Shown here piece by piece: positions 33,067 through 40,701 of a stretch of 48,583 nucleotides of DNA. The stretch is taken from the NCBI GenBank assembly GCA_964501265.1, contig CAZCSK010000016.1, forward strand, positions 1 through 48,583. Reading direction: 5' to 3'. Numbering within the stretch: position 1 is the stretch's first letter; every line of letters starts with the position of its first letter. The notes beneath the pieces were generated by a model that was not told the DNA's origin, did not search any database, and saw only the letters and a program-made list of their open reading frames with translations. A program made the position numbers and the translations under genes. This stretch comes from CAZCSK01 sp964501265 (lineage in GTDB: Bacteria; Actinomycetota; CADDZG01; JAHWKV01).

Positions 33067-34856
33067 GCCGAATCACCGCCGGGGGGCCGGGGGGGTAGCA
33101 GCGGCCCGTTGGTATGACTCGTGCTCGCCAGAAGCTGCGAACCTCCCGAATCGGAAGTTTCGGGGCCGAGGATTATGTCGTCGTTCGACGACCCCGCGGG
33201 GATCATCGGGAAGCACATCTCCTCTGGATCGCAGCGAAAGTCGATGACGACCGTTCGGTCGTTAATGCCGCGGGCCTTGTCGATGGCGGCATCGACTTCG
33301 TCGGGCGATTCGACCCGCAGACCAATGCATCCGTAGGCTTCGGCCAGGGCCACATAGTCGGGAACGCCCCACCCGAACTCAACCTCCGAAAAGCGGCGAT
33401 CGTAGAAAAGCGTCTGCCACTGACGCACCATCCCCAAAGAAGCGTTGTTGATGATGGCGATCTTGAAAGGGATCTTCTCCACGGTCGAAGTCGCAAGCTC
33501 CTGACAGGTCATCTGGAAACAGCCGTCACCGTCGATACACCACACCTCAGAATCCGGGTTGGCCAGTTTCGCTCCCAACGCCGCCGGCACGGCGAACCCC
33601 ATGGCCCCAAGCCCGCCCGAGTTGATCCATGTTCGGGGCCTGGTAAATCGCAAGAACTGGGAAGACCACATTTGATGCTGTCCCACGCCTGCTGCAAAGA
33701 TTGCATCGGGCGCCGCCGCGCCGATCCGTTCAATAACGAATTGCGGCTTTAGGGGACCGTCGTCGGGCTGGTCGTAGCGATAGGGATGAAGGCGGCGCCA
33801 CTCCTGCAGTTGACCCGTCCATTGCGAGTAATAGGGGGCGCCGCGGTCGGCAATCTCTTGTCTTAGAGCGGCCACGAGTTGTTCGATCACCAATCGGACG
33901 TCGCCGACGATCGGGACATCGGCGCGGCGGTTCTTGCCGATCTCGGCCGGGTCGATGTCGACGTGGATCACCTTTGCGTTTGGAGCGAAGGCTTTCAGGA
34001 GTCCTGTTACGCGGTCGTCGAAGCGTGTGCCCAGAGCGATGAGCAGGTCGGAGCGTTGCATCGACGTGACCGCCGTGTAGTTACCGTGCATGCCTGGCAT
34101 CCCTAAGCAAAGCGGGTGATCGTCGGATATGGCTCCGCGTCCCATGAGCGTTGTGACAACGTGGATCCCCGTCAGTTCGGCCAACTCGAGCAAAGCTAAA
34201 GAGGCGCCGGACGCGATAATCCCGCCACCCGCGTACAAAATGGGCCGCTTGGAATCGAGGATCAGGCGGGCGGCTTCACTCACCTTTCGCATGTTCGGCG
34301 CAGTCACCGGTTGATAACCCGGAAGAGAAACGGTTGTCGCGTCGCGGTAGTGCAGCTTTGCCTGCAAGACGTCTTTGGGAATGTCCACCACCACGGGACC
34401 GGGCCTTCCGGTCGAAGCGATGTGAAATGCCTCCGCAATAGTCTGCGAAATTTCGCCGGGGTCGAGGACGAGGAAGTTGTGCTTGGTGACGGGCATGGTG
34501 ATGCCGGTGATATCGGCTTCCTGAAAAGCGTCGCTGCCGATCGCGCCGCTTGGAACCTGGCCGGTGATCGCAACCACCGGGATCGAGTCCATATAGGCCG
34601 AGGCGAGGCCGGTCACGAGGTTGGTTGCTCCGGGGCCTGACGTTGCCATGCAGACTCCGACGCGTCCCGATGACTGAGCGTATCCGTCGGCGGCATGGGC
34701 CGCGCCTTGCTCGTGGCGAACGAGGATGTGGCGTATGGACGATTCGATGAGCGGATCGTAGGCGGGCAGAATCGCCCCTCCGGGGATGCCGAAGATGTGC
34801 TCGACTCCCTGCGCTTCAAGGGAGCGCATGAGTGCTTGGGCACCGGTCGAGTTCAT
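33063..34856 (-). CDS. ilvB: Acetolactate synthase large subunit with repeat-derived C-terminal tail
   Basis: A 597-aa thiamine-diphosphate enzyme for the first common step of branched-chain synthesis. The catalytic glutamate is in VRHEQGAAHAADGYA; ATSGPGATNLVTGLA and the ThDP/Mg motif from CIDGDGCFQM to AIINN are present. The start is the ATG at 34856 (AGGAGAG upstream), overlapping the small upstream ORF by 4 bases. The enzyme would normally end near PAGSSNDDIILGPE; the last 30-odd residues are an extra Ser/Pro tail from a 72-bp repeat shared with leuB. It overlaps ilvN by 4 bases. Confidence 0.94.
   Translation of the reverse strand: MNSTGAQALMRSLEAQGVEHIFGIPGGAILPAYDPLIESSIRHILVRHEQGAAHAADGYAQSSGRVGVCMATSGPGATNLVTGLASAYMDSIPVVAITGQVPSGAIGSDAFQEADITGITMPVTKHNFLVLDPGEISQTIAEAFHIASTGRPGPVVVDIPKDVLQAKLHYRDATTVSLPGYQPVTAPNMRKVSEAARLILDSKRPILYAGGGIIASGASLALLELAELTGIHVVTTLMGRGAISDDHPLCLGMPGMHGNYTAVTSMQRSDLLIALGTRFDDRVTGLLKAFAPNAKVIHVDIDPAEIGKNRRADVPIVGDVRLVIEQLVAALRQEIADRGAPYYSQWTGQLQEWRRLHPYRYDQPDDGPLKPQFVIERIGAAAPDAIFAAGVGQHQMWSSQFLRFTRPRTWINSGGLGAMGFAVPAALGAKLANPDSEVWCIDGDGCFQMTCQELATSTVEKIPFKIAIINNASLGMVRQWQTLFYDRRFSEVEFGWGVPDYVALAEAYGCIGLRVESPDEVDAAIDKARGINDRTVVIDFRCDPEEMCFPMIPAGSSNDDIILGPETSDSGGSQLLASTSHTNGPLLPPRPPGGDSA
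33081..33152 (-). repeat. 72-bp repeat copy fused to ilvB 3' end
   Basis: Second copy of the repeat described at 28139-28210, in the same strand and reading frame, encoding DSGGSQLLASTSHTNGPLLP and four more residues. GGGAGGT..ACCCCCC plus GCAGC..GCTGC give a better hairpin here than in the leuB copy. Confidence 0.88.
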
Positions 34857-35134
34857 AGCACTCTCCTGACTCGGTAGAGCCCCCTGAACGAGAGACAAGC
34901 CTCGGCAAAGTGTGCCTTGTTTTCGTCGGGCCAAACCTCGGAATGGTGCGACCCTTCCATGACCGGACCATGACGGTGCGAAGAACGAGCCAGATATTTG
35001 TCGAACACACCGCGGAGTCCCGGATCTTTGAAGTCCAACTCGACCATTCCCGGCCCCATCCAGGTGGCAGTGCCCACCACGGTGCCGTCCTCCGCGAACT
35101 CAAAACTCAGCATTTCCTTGCGGTTCGTTGCCAT
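34853..35134 (-). CDS. Hypothetical 93-aa protein, first gene of the ilv-leu operon
   Basis: A 93-aa protein beginning MATNRKEMLSFEFAEDGTVV, followed by GTATWMGPGMVELDFKDPGL. The ribosome site GGAG precedes the ATG at 35134, and the stop overlaps the ilvB start (ATGA). It lies between the attenuator and ilvB, so it is transcribed under branched-chain control and coupled to ilvB translation. No family recognised; the beta-rich start and Trp-Met-Gly-Pro turn suggest a small globular domain. It might help regulate the synthase, but that is a guess. Confidence 0.68.
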   Translation of the reverse strand: MATNRKEMLSFEFAEDGTVVGTATWMGPGMVELDFKDPGLRGVFDKYLARSSHRHGPVMEGSHHSEVWPDENKAHFAEACLSFRGLYRVRRVL

Positions 35135-35228
35135 ATGCGCTCCGTTTCCTTTTGCCGGGCGAAGTGAACCAAGGCCGCCTCGCGCGGTCTTTTCATCTGC
35201 TGGGAGCGGGAACTCGGTGTCCGTGGGA

Positions 35229-35259
35229 ACAAAAAAACCTCTCGAGGATCGAGAGGTTT
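35229..35259 (-). terminator. Attenuator terminator of ilv-leu operon
   Basis: A 10-bp stem AACCTCTCGA / TCGAGAGGTT with a three-base loop (35236-35258) is followed on the minus strand by seven T residues. It lies between the leader peptide and the first structural gene, so it would end transcription before the operon unless prevented. Confidence 0.9.
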
Positions 35260-35291
35260 GTAGCGCTCGCTCGGGATCGAGCGCGCGCTAC
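35260..35291 (-). promoter_or_regulatory. Hairpin overlapping the leader-peptide stop codon
   Basis: GTAGCGC and GCGCTAC arms plus an inner CGCTCG/CGAGCG stem make a long hairpin that includes the TAG of the leader peptide and abuts the terminator. A ribosome that finishes the leader peptide would disrupt it, so it is likely the upstream switching element of the attenuator. The exact alternative pairing is not obvious by eye. Confidence 0.6.
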
Positions 35292-35347
35292 AGCAGTACG
35301 AGAATAACGTTCAGTATGTCGTTAACTGTCCTTTCGTACTGCAACAT
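35288..35347 (-). CDS. ilv-leu operon leader peptide
   Basis: Nineteen codons, MLQYERTVNDILNVILVLL, ten of them Leu, Ile or Val and clustered at the end, just before the regulatory hairpin. This is the classical design of a branched-chain attenuation leader: shortage of charged tRNA stalls the ribosome in the V-I-L-V-L-L run and changes RNA folding ahead of the terminator at 35229-35259. The ATG lies about 34 bases after the predicted transcription start; the ribosome site is weak. Confidence 0.85.
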   Translation of the reverse strand: MLQYERTVNDILNVILVLL

Positions 35348-35387
35348 GTGACTTACTTTCGCCTTTGGTTGGCCGAGTGAATTTCAC

Positions 35388-35417
35388 ATGGTATTGGAGT
35401 TAGTTGGGAATTGTCAA
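35388..35417 (-). promoter_or_regulatory. Promoter of the ilv-leu operon
   Basis: A consensus -35 box TTGACA (35417-35412) and -10-like TACCAT (35393-35388) are separated by 18 bases on the minus strand, placing the start near 35380, upstream of the leader peptide. It lies directly after the end of the DAHP synthase gene. Confidence 0.72.
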
Positions 35418-35432
35418 CCCTTTTCACAAAAT

Positions 35433-36476
35433 TTAGAGAACCTTTGCCTCCTGCGGCTGTTGAACGTCGCGGCACATCTGGACGATCGACTCCGCGATCT
35501 TCCTCGCCTGGACCGGGCTCTGAAGTCGGGCTCTGTCGAGCCACGAGGAAATCACAACGTCCTCGCGTTCAGGCTGATGAATCGGAATTCCTGCTGTCTC
35601 TTTGATTGTCATTATCGACTGCGAGACCGCGATCCGGCTCTCAACAAGTTCGATGAGTGCGACATCGATCGCATCGATCAAGGCCCGACTTTCCTCCAAC
35701 GAGTAAGGGCGATCCGTTGAATGCGCCCAGTACCAATCGCGCCGCGCGCAGATGCGAGCCAAGGCCTCCATTGGAATCGTCTGGGCGGCATCACTGAAGG
35801 CCTCATCGGGGGAAGTATGCGCCTCAACTTCGATCCCGTCCGCCCCGATGGCCAACCCAGCCTCCGCGAGAGGTGGCACCAATTCCCTATTGCCAGCGGC
35901 GTGACTAGGGTCAACGACGATTGGATAATCGCAGACCCGCCGAAGGTACGGAACGGCCGCAAGATCCAGCGTGTTGCGGGTTCGGGTTTCGAAAGTCCGA
36001 ATCCCCCGCTCGCACAGAATTATTCGGCCGTTGCCGCCGACCTCAATGTACTCGGCCGCCGAGAGCCACTCGTCGTAAGTGGCCGCGAATCCGCGCTTTA
36101 GAACGACCGGGGTCCCGAGCTCGCCGACGGCGCGCAGAAGTTCGACGTTCTGCATGCCCCGCGAACCAATCTGAAAAGCGTCCGCCACTTCAGCGAGTTC
36201 TTGAACATGTTTCGTGGAAAGAGGCTCCATCAAGACCGGCAAACCCGTCCGCCCTTTGGCTTCTCGAACGAGCTCGATCCCCTTGCTTCCCATCCCCTGA
36301 AACGTGTGTGGCGAGGTTCGGTGTTTGTAGACGAACGCTCGAAGAATGTCGGCGCCGGCCGAAGCGGTTCCCTCGGCAACTTCGACGTAACCCGGCTCGA
36401 CAGAACAGGGTCCGGCGATAATCACCGCCCCGCCGCGCCCTATGACAACGTTCCCGATCTTTACTTGCCTGACCAT
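35433..36476 (-). CDS. aroF: DAHP synthase (type I beta) fused to C-terminal chorismate mutase
   Basis: A 347-aa protein. Residues 1-260 are a type I-beta DAHP synthase (phosphoenolpyruvate plus erythrose 4-phosphate, first shikimate step): IIAGPCSVE, FVYKHRTSPHTFQGMG, LMEPLSTKHVQELAEVADAF, ILCERGIRTFE, VVDPSHAAGNRELVPPL and IEVEAHTSPDEAFSDA. Residues 265-347 form an AroQ-type chorismate mutase helix bundle (ALIDAIDVALIELVESRIAV, SIMTIKETAGIPIHQPERE). The order, synthase first, is opposite to Bacillus subtilis. In such fusions the mutase domain usually acts as the feedback sensor for prephenate or chorismate. Transcription is probably controlled by the leader at 36495-36659. Confidence 0.92.
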   Translation of the reverse strand: MVRQVKIGNVVIGRGGAVIIAGPCSVEPGYVEVAEGTASAGADILRAFVYKHRTSPHTFQGMGSKGIELVREAKGRTGLPVLMEPLSTKHVQELAEVADAFQIGSRGMQNVELLRAVGELGTPVVLKRGFAATYDEWLSAAEYIEVGGNGRIILCERGIRTFETRTRNTLDLAAVPYLRRVCDYPIVVDPSHAAGNRELVPPLAEAGLAIGADGIEVEAHTSPDEAFSDAAQTIPMEALARICARRDWYWAHSTDRPYSLEESRALIDAIDVALIELVESRIAVSQSIMTIKETAGIPIHQPEREDVVISSWLDRARLQSPVQARKIAESIVQMCRDVQQPQEAKVL

Positions 36477-36494
36477 TTCGCACCTCCCTAGGAA

Positions 36495-36524
36495 AAGAAA
36501 AAAGGAGCAGCGATTGCTGCTCCT
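36495..36524 (-). terminator. Attenuator terminator upstream of aroF
   Basis: A 9-bp stem AGGAGCAGC / GCTGCTCCT with a four-base loop (36503-36524) is followed on the minus strand by a T-run, 20 bases before the aroF ribosome site GGGAGGTG. Just upstream, CGGAGCC can pair with GGCTCCG inside the leader peptide, giving a possible antiterminator. Confidence 0.9.
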
Positions 36525-36543
36525 CGGCTCCGAACTTAGTCGT

Positions 36544-36618
36544 TTAGTGGGTGGGCGCCCTCAGTCCGACTCCGCTCGGAGCCAGGTTAAAGAAATACCA
36601 ATTAAGGCGCGATTTCAT
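36544..36618 (-). CDS. aroF leader peptide with Trp-Tyr-Phe-Phe run
   Basis: Twenty-four codons starting MKSRLNWYFFNLAPSG and ending THR-His before TAA. The run Trp-Tyr-Phe-Phe covers all three aromatic amino acids whose synthesis aroF initiates. The codons just after it (GGCTCCG) take part in competing hairpins ahead of the terminator. A ribosome stalled for lack of any aromatic aminoacyl-tRNA would change that folding. No strong ribosome site; the predicted transcription start is only a few bases upstream, so the mRNA may be nearly leaderless. Confidence 0.83.
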   Translation of the reverse strand: MKSRLNWYFFNLAPSGVGLRAPTH

Positions 36619-36630
36619 GTGAGAAACGAG

Positions 36631-36659
36631 GGTATCACGCCCTTGTCTAACCTAGTCAA
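36631..36659 (-). promoter_or_regulatory. Promoter of the aroF leader
   Basis: TTGACT (36659-36654) and a weak -10-like GATACC (36636-36631), 17 bases apart on the minus strand. The predicted start falls about 6 bases before the leader-peptide ATG. Confidence 0.55.
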
Positions 36660-36681
36660 AGGATCGCTCCAAAATTAGCAG

Positions 36682-36921
36682 TCATCTGTTCCGTTCGCGA
36701 CGCCCGATGAGGAAGAAAGTGAGGCCCGCGGTAGCGGCAGGTAGAATCAACATGAGCCACGACGACCACCCACCCTTCAATTCCTGACCACCAATTGCCT
36801 CTATTAGATTGACACCGAGACTGTCGCATTGGGTTCCGGTTGCGGAGGAGTACACGCAAAGAATGGGCGCGAACGCCACCAAGGTGACGATAAAGACAGC
36901 GAGCGAGATCGTGCCTCTCAT
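36682..36921 (-). CDS. Small membrane protein with two transmembrane segments
   Basis: A 79-aa protein. Residues 5-27 (ISLAVFIVTLVAFAPILCVY) and 53-72 (SWLMLILPAATAGLTFFLIG) are hydrophobic enough to span the membrane, followed by a basic GRRERNR tail. A short loop with one cysteine lies between. It starts 10 bases after the DinB-like gene and ends just before the aroF promoter. Family and function unknown. Confidence 0.62.
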   Translation of the reverse strand: MRGTISLAVFIVTLVAFAPILCVYSSATGTQCDSLGVNLIEAIGGQELKGGWSSWLMLILPAATAGLTFFLIGRRERNR

Positions 36922-36931
36922 CTATAGGCCC

Positions 36932-37459
36932 TTACGTATAGGTCCCCACGGTTTGTCGAATCTGCTCGATGTGTTCCTCGAGATGGGAGCAAAGCGGGAT
37001 GCGAATCACGTCCTCAGCAGTCATCTCTTGGGTGACATATTTGAACGAGGTCCGCAGATCGTCATAAGGGACGAACTCCAAAAACCCAATAGTTCGCTCG
37101 ATGTTTTCTCGAAGTTGTTTAACAAGCGCATCGGGGGGCTGCTCAGCGGCATCTGCCCCCGTTACGTCCCTCAGCTTGAGCATCTCGAGGAGGTCCACCT
37201 CGGTCTGTTTCTTGGTAGCAATTTCATGCACCAGCCAGCCGAAGAACCCTGCCGAGATCGTCATGTGAGCAAGCGTCTCTACCCCGCTCCACGATTCATC
37301 GTCTGACTCGGCATGGGCCATGATTGGGGGAACTAGGGCCTCAGTGTCCTCGATAATCTTTCTCATGCGAGCGATCAAGTGCTTACGCTCGTGTTCGTAG
37401 TAATCCGCGAGAAAAGCACCGATGTCTGCCTCGGTGAACTGAGTACTTGCGATCTCCAT
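36932..37459 (-). CDS. DinB-like four-helix protein
   Basis: A 175-aa protein of the DinB/YfiT-like metal-binding helical bundle type. SWSGVETLAHMTISAGFFGW carries the first histidine, and IPLCSHLEEHIEQIRQT the closing pair of histidines. Members act as thiol-dependent transferases or have no known role. It is divergent from ilvD and forms a short unit with the downstream membrane protein. Confidence 0.75.
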   Translation of the reverse strand: MEIASTQFTEADIGAFLADYYEHERKHLIARMRKIIEDTEALVPPIMAHAESDDESWSGVETLAHMTISAGFFGWLVHEIATKKQTEVDLLEMLKLRDVTGADAAEQPPDALVKQLRENIERTIGFLEFVPYDDLRTSFKYVTQEMTAEDVIRIPLCSHLEEHIEQIRQTVGTYT

Positions 37460-37529
37460 GACTTTCCTCTCACTAGTAGTCTCCGAAGATGATAGCTTCC
37501 TCGAATGTGCTCAGCCGCGAAAGCCGGGC

Positions 37530-37559
37530 TTGCTCAGATAAATACTGAGGCGCTATTCT
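37530..37559 (+). promoter_or_regulatory. Candidate ilvD promoter giving a near-leaderless mRNA
   Basis: TTGCTC (37530-37535) and TATTCT (37554-37559) are 18 bases apart. The expected start is only a few bases before the TTG codon used by ilvD, fitting the lack of a ribosome site there. Confidence 0.45.
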
Positions 37560-37569
37560 CGGATGCATC

Positions 37570-39261
37570 TTGCCGAAAGACCCTGATCTAAAACCACGCA
37601 GCCGCGATGTTACCGATGGGCCGAAGCGCGCTCCCGCTCGCGCAATGCTCCGCGCCGTCGGCATGCAAGACAGCGATTTCAGCAAACCGATAATCAGCGT
37701 CGCCTCTTCGTGGAATGAGGTCACGCCTTGCAATCTTCATCTCGACAAACTCGCCGATCGTGCCAAGGCCGGAGTCCGTGAGGCGGGAGGGTTTCCACTC
37801 GAGTTCACCACGATCGCCGTTTCCGATGGGATTTCGATGGGCACCGAGGGTATGCGCGCATCGCTTGTCTCGCGGGAAGTGATCGCCGACTCAGTCGAAC
37901 TCATGGTTCATGGGGAGCGCTTCGACGGGGTCGTGACGATAGCTGGCTGCGACAAGAGTCTTCCCGGAATGGTGATGGCGGCGGTAAGGCTCAACCTCCC
38001 GGCCGTGTTTCTTTATGGCGGGACGATCATGCCGGGGCGCTGGCGCGACAGAGATGTAACCATTCAGGACGTCTTCGAAGCCGTCGGCGCCCACGCCGCC
38101 GGCAAGATGACCGACGAGGAACTCTACGAACTTGAGTCGGTGGCATGCCCGGGCGCAGGGTCTTGCGCCGGTCACTACACCGCTAACACCATGGCGGCGG
38201 CGGTCGAGGCGCTCGGGTTGTCGCTGCCGGGAAGCGCATCGCCGCCGGCCATATCAGAGCGGCGGGCGGACTTGGCGTTTAGGTCGGGGGCCGCGGTACT
38301 CGATCAACTGGGGAGTGGACTGCGGCCGCGAGACATCGTCACGTTTGAGGCTCTGGAAAATGCGATCACAGTCGTTATGGCGACGGGCGGATCGACGAAC
38401 GCTGTGTTGCATTTGCTGGCGATCGCACATGAGGCAGGCGTCGACCTTGCTCTTGACGACTTTGACCGCATATCCAAAAGGACCCCTCACATCGCCGATC
38501 TTCGCCCCGCAGGTAAATACGTCATGGCCGACCTGGACCGAATCGGCGGAGTGCCGGTCGTCATGCGGGAACTTCTGGGCGCGGGGCTGCTTCATGGCGA
38601 TGCCCTCACCGTCAGCGGGAAGACGATCGCCGAGGACCTGGTGGATATACATCCCCCCGACGGCCGCGTTGTGAGATCGCTCACCTCTCCAATCCATCCA
38701 GAGGGAAGCATTGTCGTCCTCAAGGGGTCTTTGGCGCCCGAGGGCTCGGTTTGCAAGTCAGTCGGCATGGAAGGGCAGAGTTTTACGGGACGGGCGCGAG
38801 TTTTTGATTCGGAGGAAGCCGCTTTTGAAACGGTTACTAAAGGTGGAATCTCAAAAGGTGACGTCCTCGTGATCCGATTCGAGGGCCCCAAGGGCGGACC
38901 CGGAATGCGGGAGATGCTCGCTGTGACGGGGGCCATCTTCGGGGCCGGCCTCGGATCTGACGTCGCCCTAATCACCGACGGCCGCTTTTCGGGAGCGACT
39001 CACGGCTTCGCGGTGGGCCATGTCGCCCCCGAGGCGGCCGACGCGGGCCCCATTGCTTTGATTGAAGAGGGCGATGAGATCGTCATCGACGTTCCCGCTC
39101 GACTCTTGAGCTTGAACGTCGATGAGCAGTTGCTGAAAGAAAGGCGAGCCGCATGGCGAAGGCCTCCCCCGCGATATTCAACAGGCGCGCTCGAGAAGTA
39201 CGCCCGCACAGTTGCCTCCGCCGCCATCGGTGCAGTCACGTCCGCGCGGCCCCTGGTTTAG
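37570..39261 (+). CDS. ilvD: Dihydroxy-acid dehydratase
   Basis: A 563-aa iron-sulfur dehydratase for the third step of valine and isoleucine synthesis. Cluster cysteines are visible in NEVTPCNLHLD, TIAGCDKSLPGMVMA and CPGAGSCAGHYTANTM, the three-Cys pattern of the [2Fe-2S] type; TDGRFSGATHGFAVGHVAPE is the C-terminal signature. The start is a TTG at 37570: the next upstream in-frame codons include a stop, and the ATG at 37563 is out of frame. It is the only branched-chain gene of the window outside the minus-strand operon, and is transcribed in the opposite direction. Confidence 0.94.
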   Translation: MPKDPDLKPRSRDVTDGPKRAPARAMLRAVGMQDSDFSKPIISVASSWNEVTPCNLHLDKLADRAKAGVREAGGFPLEFTTIAVSDGISMGTEGMRASLVSREVIADSVELMVHGERFDGVVTIAGCDKSLPGMVMAAVRLNLPAVFLYGGTIMPGRWRDRDVTIQDVFEAVGAHAAGKMTDEELYELESVACPGAGSCAGHYTANTMAAAVEALGLSLPGSASPPAISERRADLAFRSGAAVLDQLGSGLRPRDIVTFEALENAITVVMATGGSTNAVLHLLAIAHEAGVDLALDDFDRISKRTPHIADLRPAGKYVMADLDRIGGVPVVMRELLGAGLLHGDALTVSGKTIAEDLVDIHPPDGRVVRSLTSPIHPEGSIVVLKGSLAPEGSVCKSVGMEGQSFTGRARVFDSEEAAFETVTKGGISKGDVLVIRFEGPKGGPGMREMLAVTGAIFGAGLGSDVALITDGRFSGATHGFAVGHVAPEAADAGPIALIEEGDEIVIDVPARLLSLNVDEQLLKERRAAWRRPPPRYSTGALEKYARTVASAAIGAVTSARPLV

Positions 39262-39645
39262 GTCGCGTCCAGGCGGAAGTCTTGGTGAAATTCAGAGCCG
39301 CAATCTCCTCACACGGTCCGAACCTTCCGGGCACAAAGTCAGCCGAACCGAGGATTGTCCCAACGACCCTTAACGGCGCGTGTGCCGCCATTGCAGCTGG
39401 TCTTAAAGGGTAGCGCTCAGGATCGTGACTCACGAGGTAAGAGGCAAAGCCTAAGGCAACCACTCCAAATAGTTGAGCCTCCGCCCTCGTAGAGGATCTC
39501 GGAAATCAAAACTGGTGAAATGGCGAGTCCCCTGGTCCGCACCTCGTTGTCAAGGCTTAAAGACCCATGAGATCGATGCGCGGCGCACGAACCCCAGGAC
39601 GAACTGGCATTCAAGAGCCCCTCAAGACTGCATTCGCCGCGGCGA
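39262..39645. other. Intergenic junction between ilvD and the right-hand island
   Basis: About 380 bases with no supported gene. On the minus strand a frame from about 39463 to 39236 reads plausible protein (VALGFASYLVSHDPERYPLR) and runs into the end of ilvD, but it has a GTG start and no ribosome site; it may be a decayed gene tail. Base composition becomes visibly more AT-rich towards 39.7 kb, which fits an island boundary here. No tRNA, integrase or flanking direct repeat was seen. Confidence 0.4.
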
Positions 39646-40701
39646 ATGGTTTCCATTTATCATCGGACTGGGCCTCTCGACAAAAATGAAGCTACAGTTA
39701 CCGCGGTGACGGTCGAAGCGGAGAAGAGCGACGCGGAGGATAGTCCTATTGGCCAAGAGGCCCTGCTCCAGAAACTCAAGGTGCTCAACGAGCGACTGTG
39801 GGAGAACCTATTTCCCAGGAAAATAATCGAGCGCTGGCTTTCAAATTTTGCTGATGATGTGCCGAATTCCCCAAGCGAGCGTTTTCATGCGCTCTTCCTC
39901 CTTTCGCACTTCACGTATTTTGGAACTCCACAAACTAGGGAGTTACTGCGAGCGCTGTTTCGAGACTTGTACCGATATCCGCTTGTTGAGGATATCCGGC
40001 GGAGCCTGGACGATACTACCGACTACCTAATCCTGGAAAGGGAATTCGCTAAGGAGCTGGCGAAAACGCGATTTCTAGGGCTGGGAAATCCCTCTGAGAG
40101 TGGACCTCATCTCCTCTACTACTTTAGGCAGGAGAACGACCTCCCTAAGTCGCTCTTCATTCAGACGCATGAATTGTTTGATCGGCGATTTGATGCTCGT
40201 AACGTTTCGTTCTCTAACAAGGATATTTCGAGGTTGGTTTTTCTCGACGACTTCTGCGGATCAGGTGACCAGGCGATTTCCTACTCAACAAGAGTTCTCG
40301 ATGTTCTCCGCGATATTGCGGCTCGAGAGTCAATGAACCTGACTGTCAACTACTTTGCCCTGATAGCGACGATAGAAAGCCTCGAAAGGATACGAGATAA
40401 TTCCCAATTCGATGACGTCAAAGCAGTCTTTGAGCTCGACGAAAGCTATCGGACTTTCGGCGGAGAGTCCCGATACTTTGCTCGCGAAGTCGAGGGAATA
40501 ACTAAGGCTTTTGCTGAGAGCATGTGCAGGGTCTTGGGCAAGAAGCTTTTCCCTAGCTGGCCTCTTGGCTACAAGGAGAGTCAACTGCTCCTAGGGTTCC
40601 GACATAACATTCCAGACAACACACTGCCTATCTTCTGGTCTAAAGGCAATTTGACACCATGGTTTCCGATCTTCCGACGTTACGATAAGAAATATGAGTA
40701 A
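39646..40701 (+). CDS. Phosphoribosyltransferase-like protein (PRTase-CE type)
   Basis: A 351-aa protein. The central LVFLDDFCGSGDQAISYSTR (about 198-217) has the DD-x-x-GSG layout of the PRPP-binding loop of phosphoribosyltransferases, followed by VNYFALIATIESLERI. The N-terminal half is helical and the C-terminus holds SQLLLGFRHNIPDNTLPIFW. This resembles the PRTase-like proteins of predicted conflict systems that travel with ORC/CDC6-like ATPases, and such an ATPase overlaps its 3' end by 8 bases. The start is uncertain: ATG 39646 lacks a ribosome site, and a GTG near 39706 is an alternative. Confidence 0.72.
   Translation: MVSIYHRTGPLDKNEATVTAVTVEAEKSDAEDSPIGQEALLQKLKVLNERLWENLFPRKIIERWLSNFADDVPNSPSERFHALFLLSHFTYFGTPQTRELLRALFRDLYRYPLVEDIRRSLDDTTDYLILEREFAKELAKTRFLGLGNPSESGPHLLYYFRQENDLPKSLFIQTHELFDRRFDARNVSFSNKDISRLVFLDDFCGSGDQAISYSTRVLDVLRDIAARESMNLTVNYFALIATIESLERIRDNSQFDDVKAVFELDESYRTFGGESRYFAREVEGITKAFAESMCRVLGKKLFPSWPLGYKESQLLLGFRHNIPDNTLPIFWSKGNLTPWFPIFRRYDKKYE

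Noticed and set aside
39417..39656. Minus-strand frames between ilvD and the PRTase-like gene
   Set aside because: They contain plausible short stretches in two different frames but no start signal; at best they are decayed remnants.
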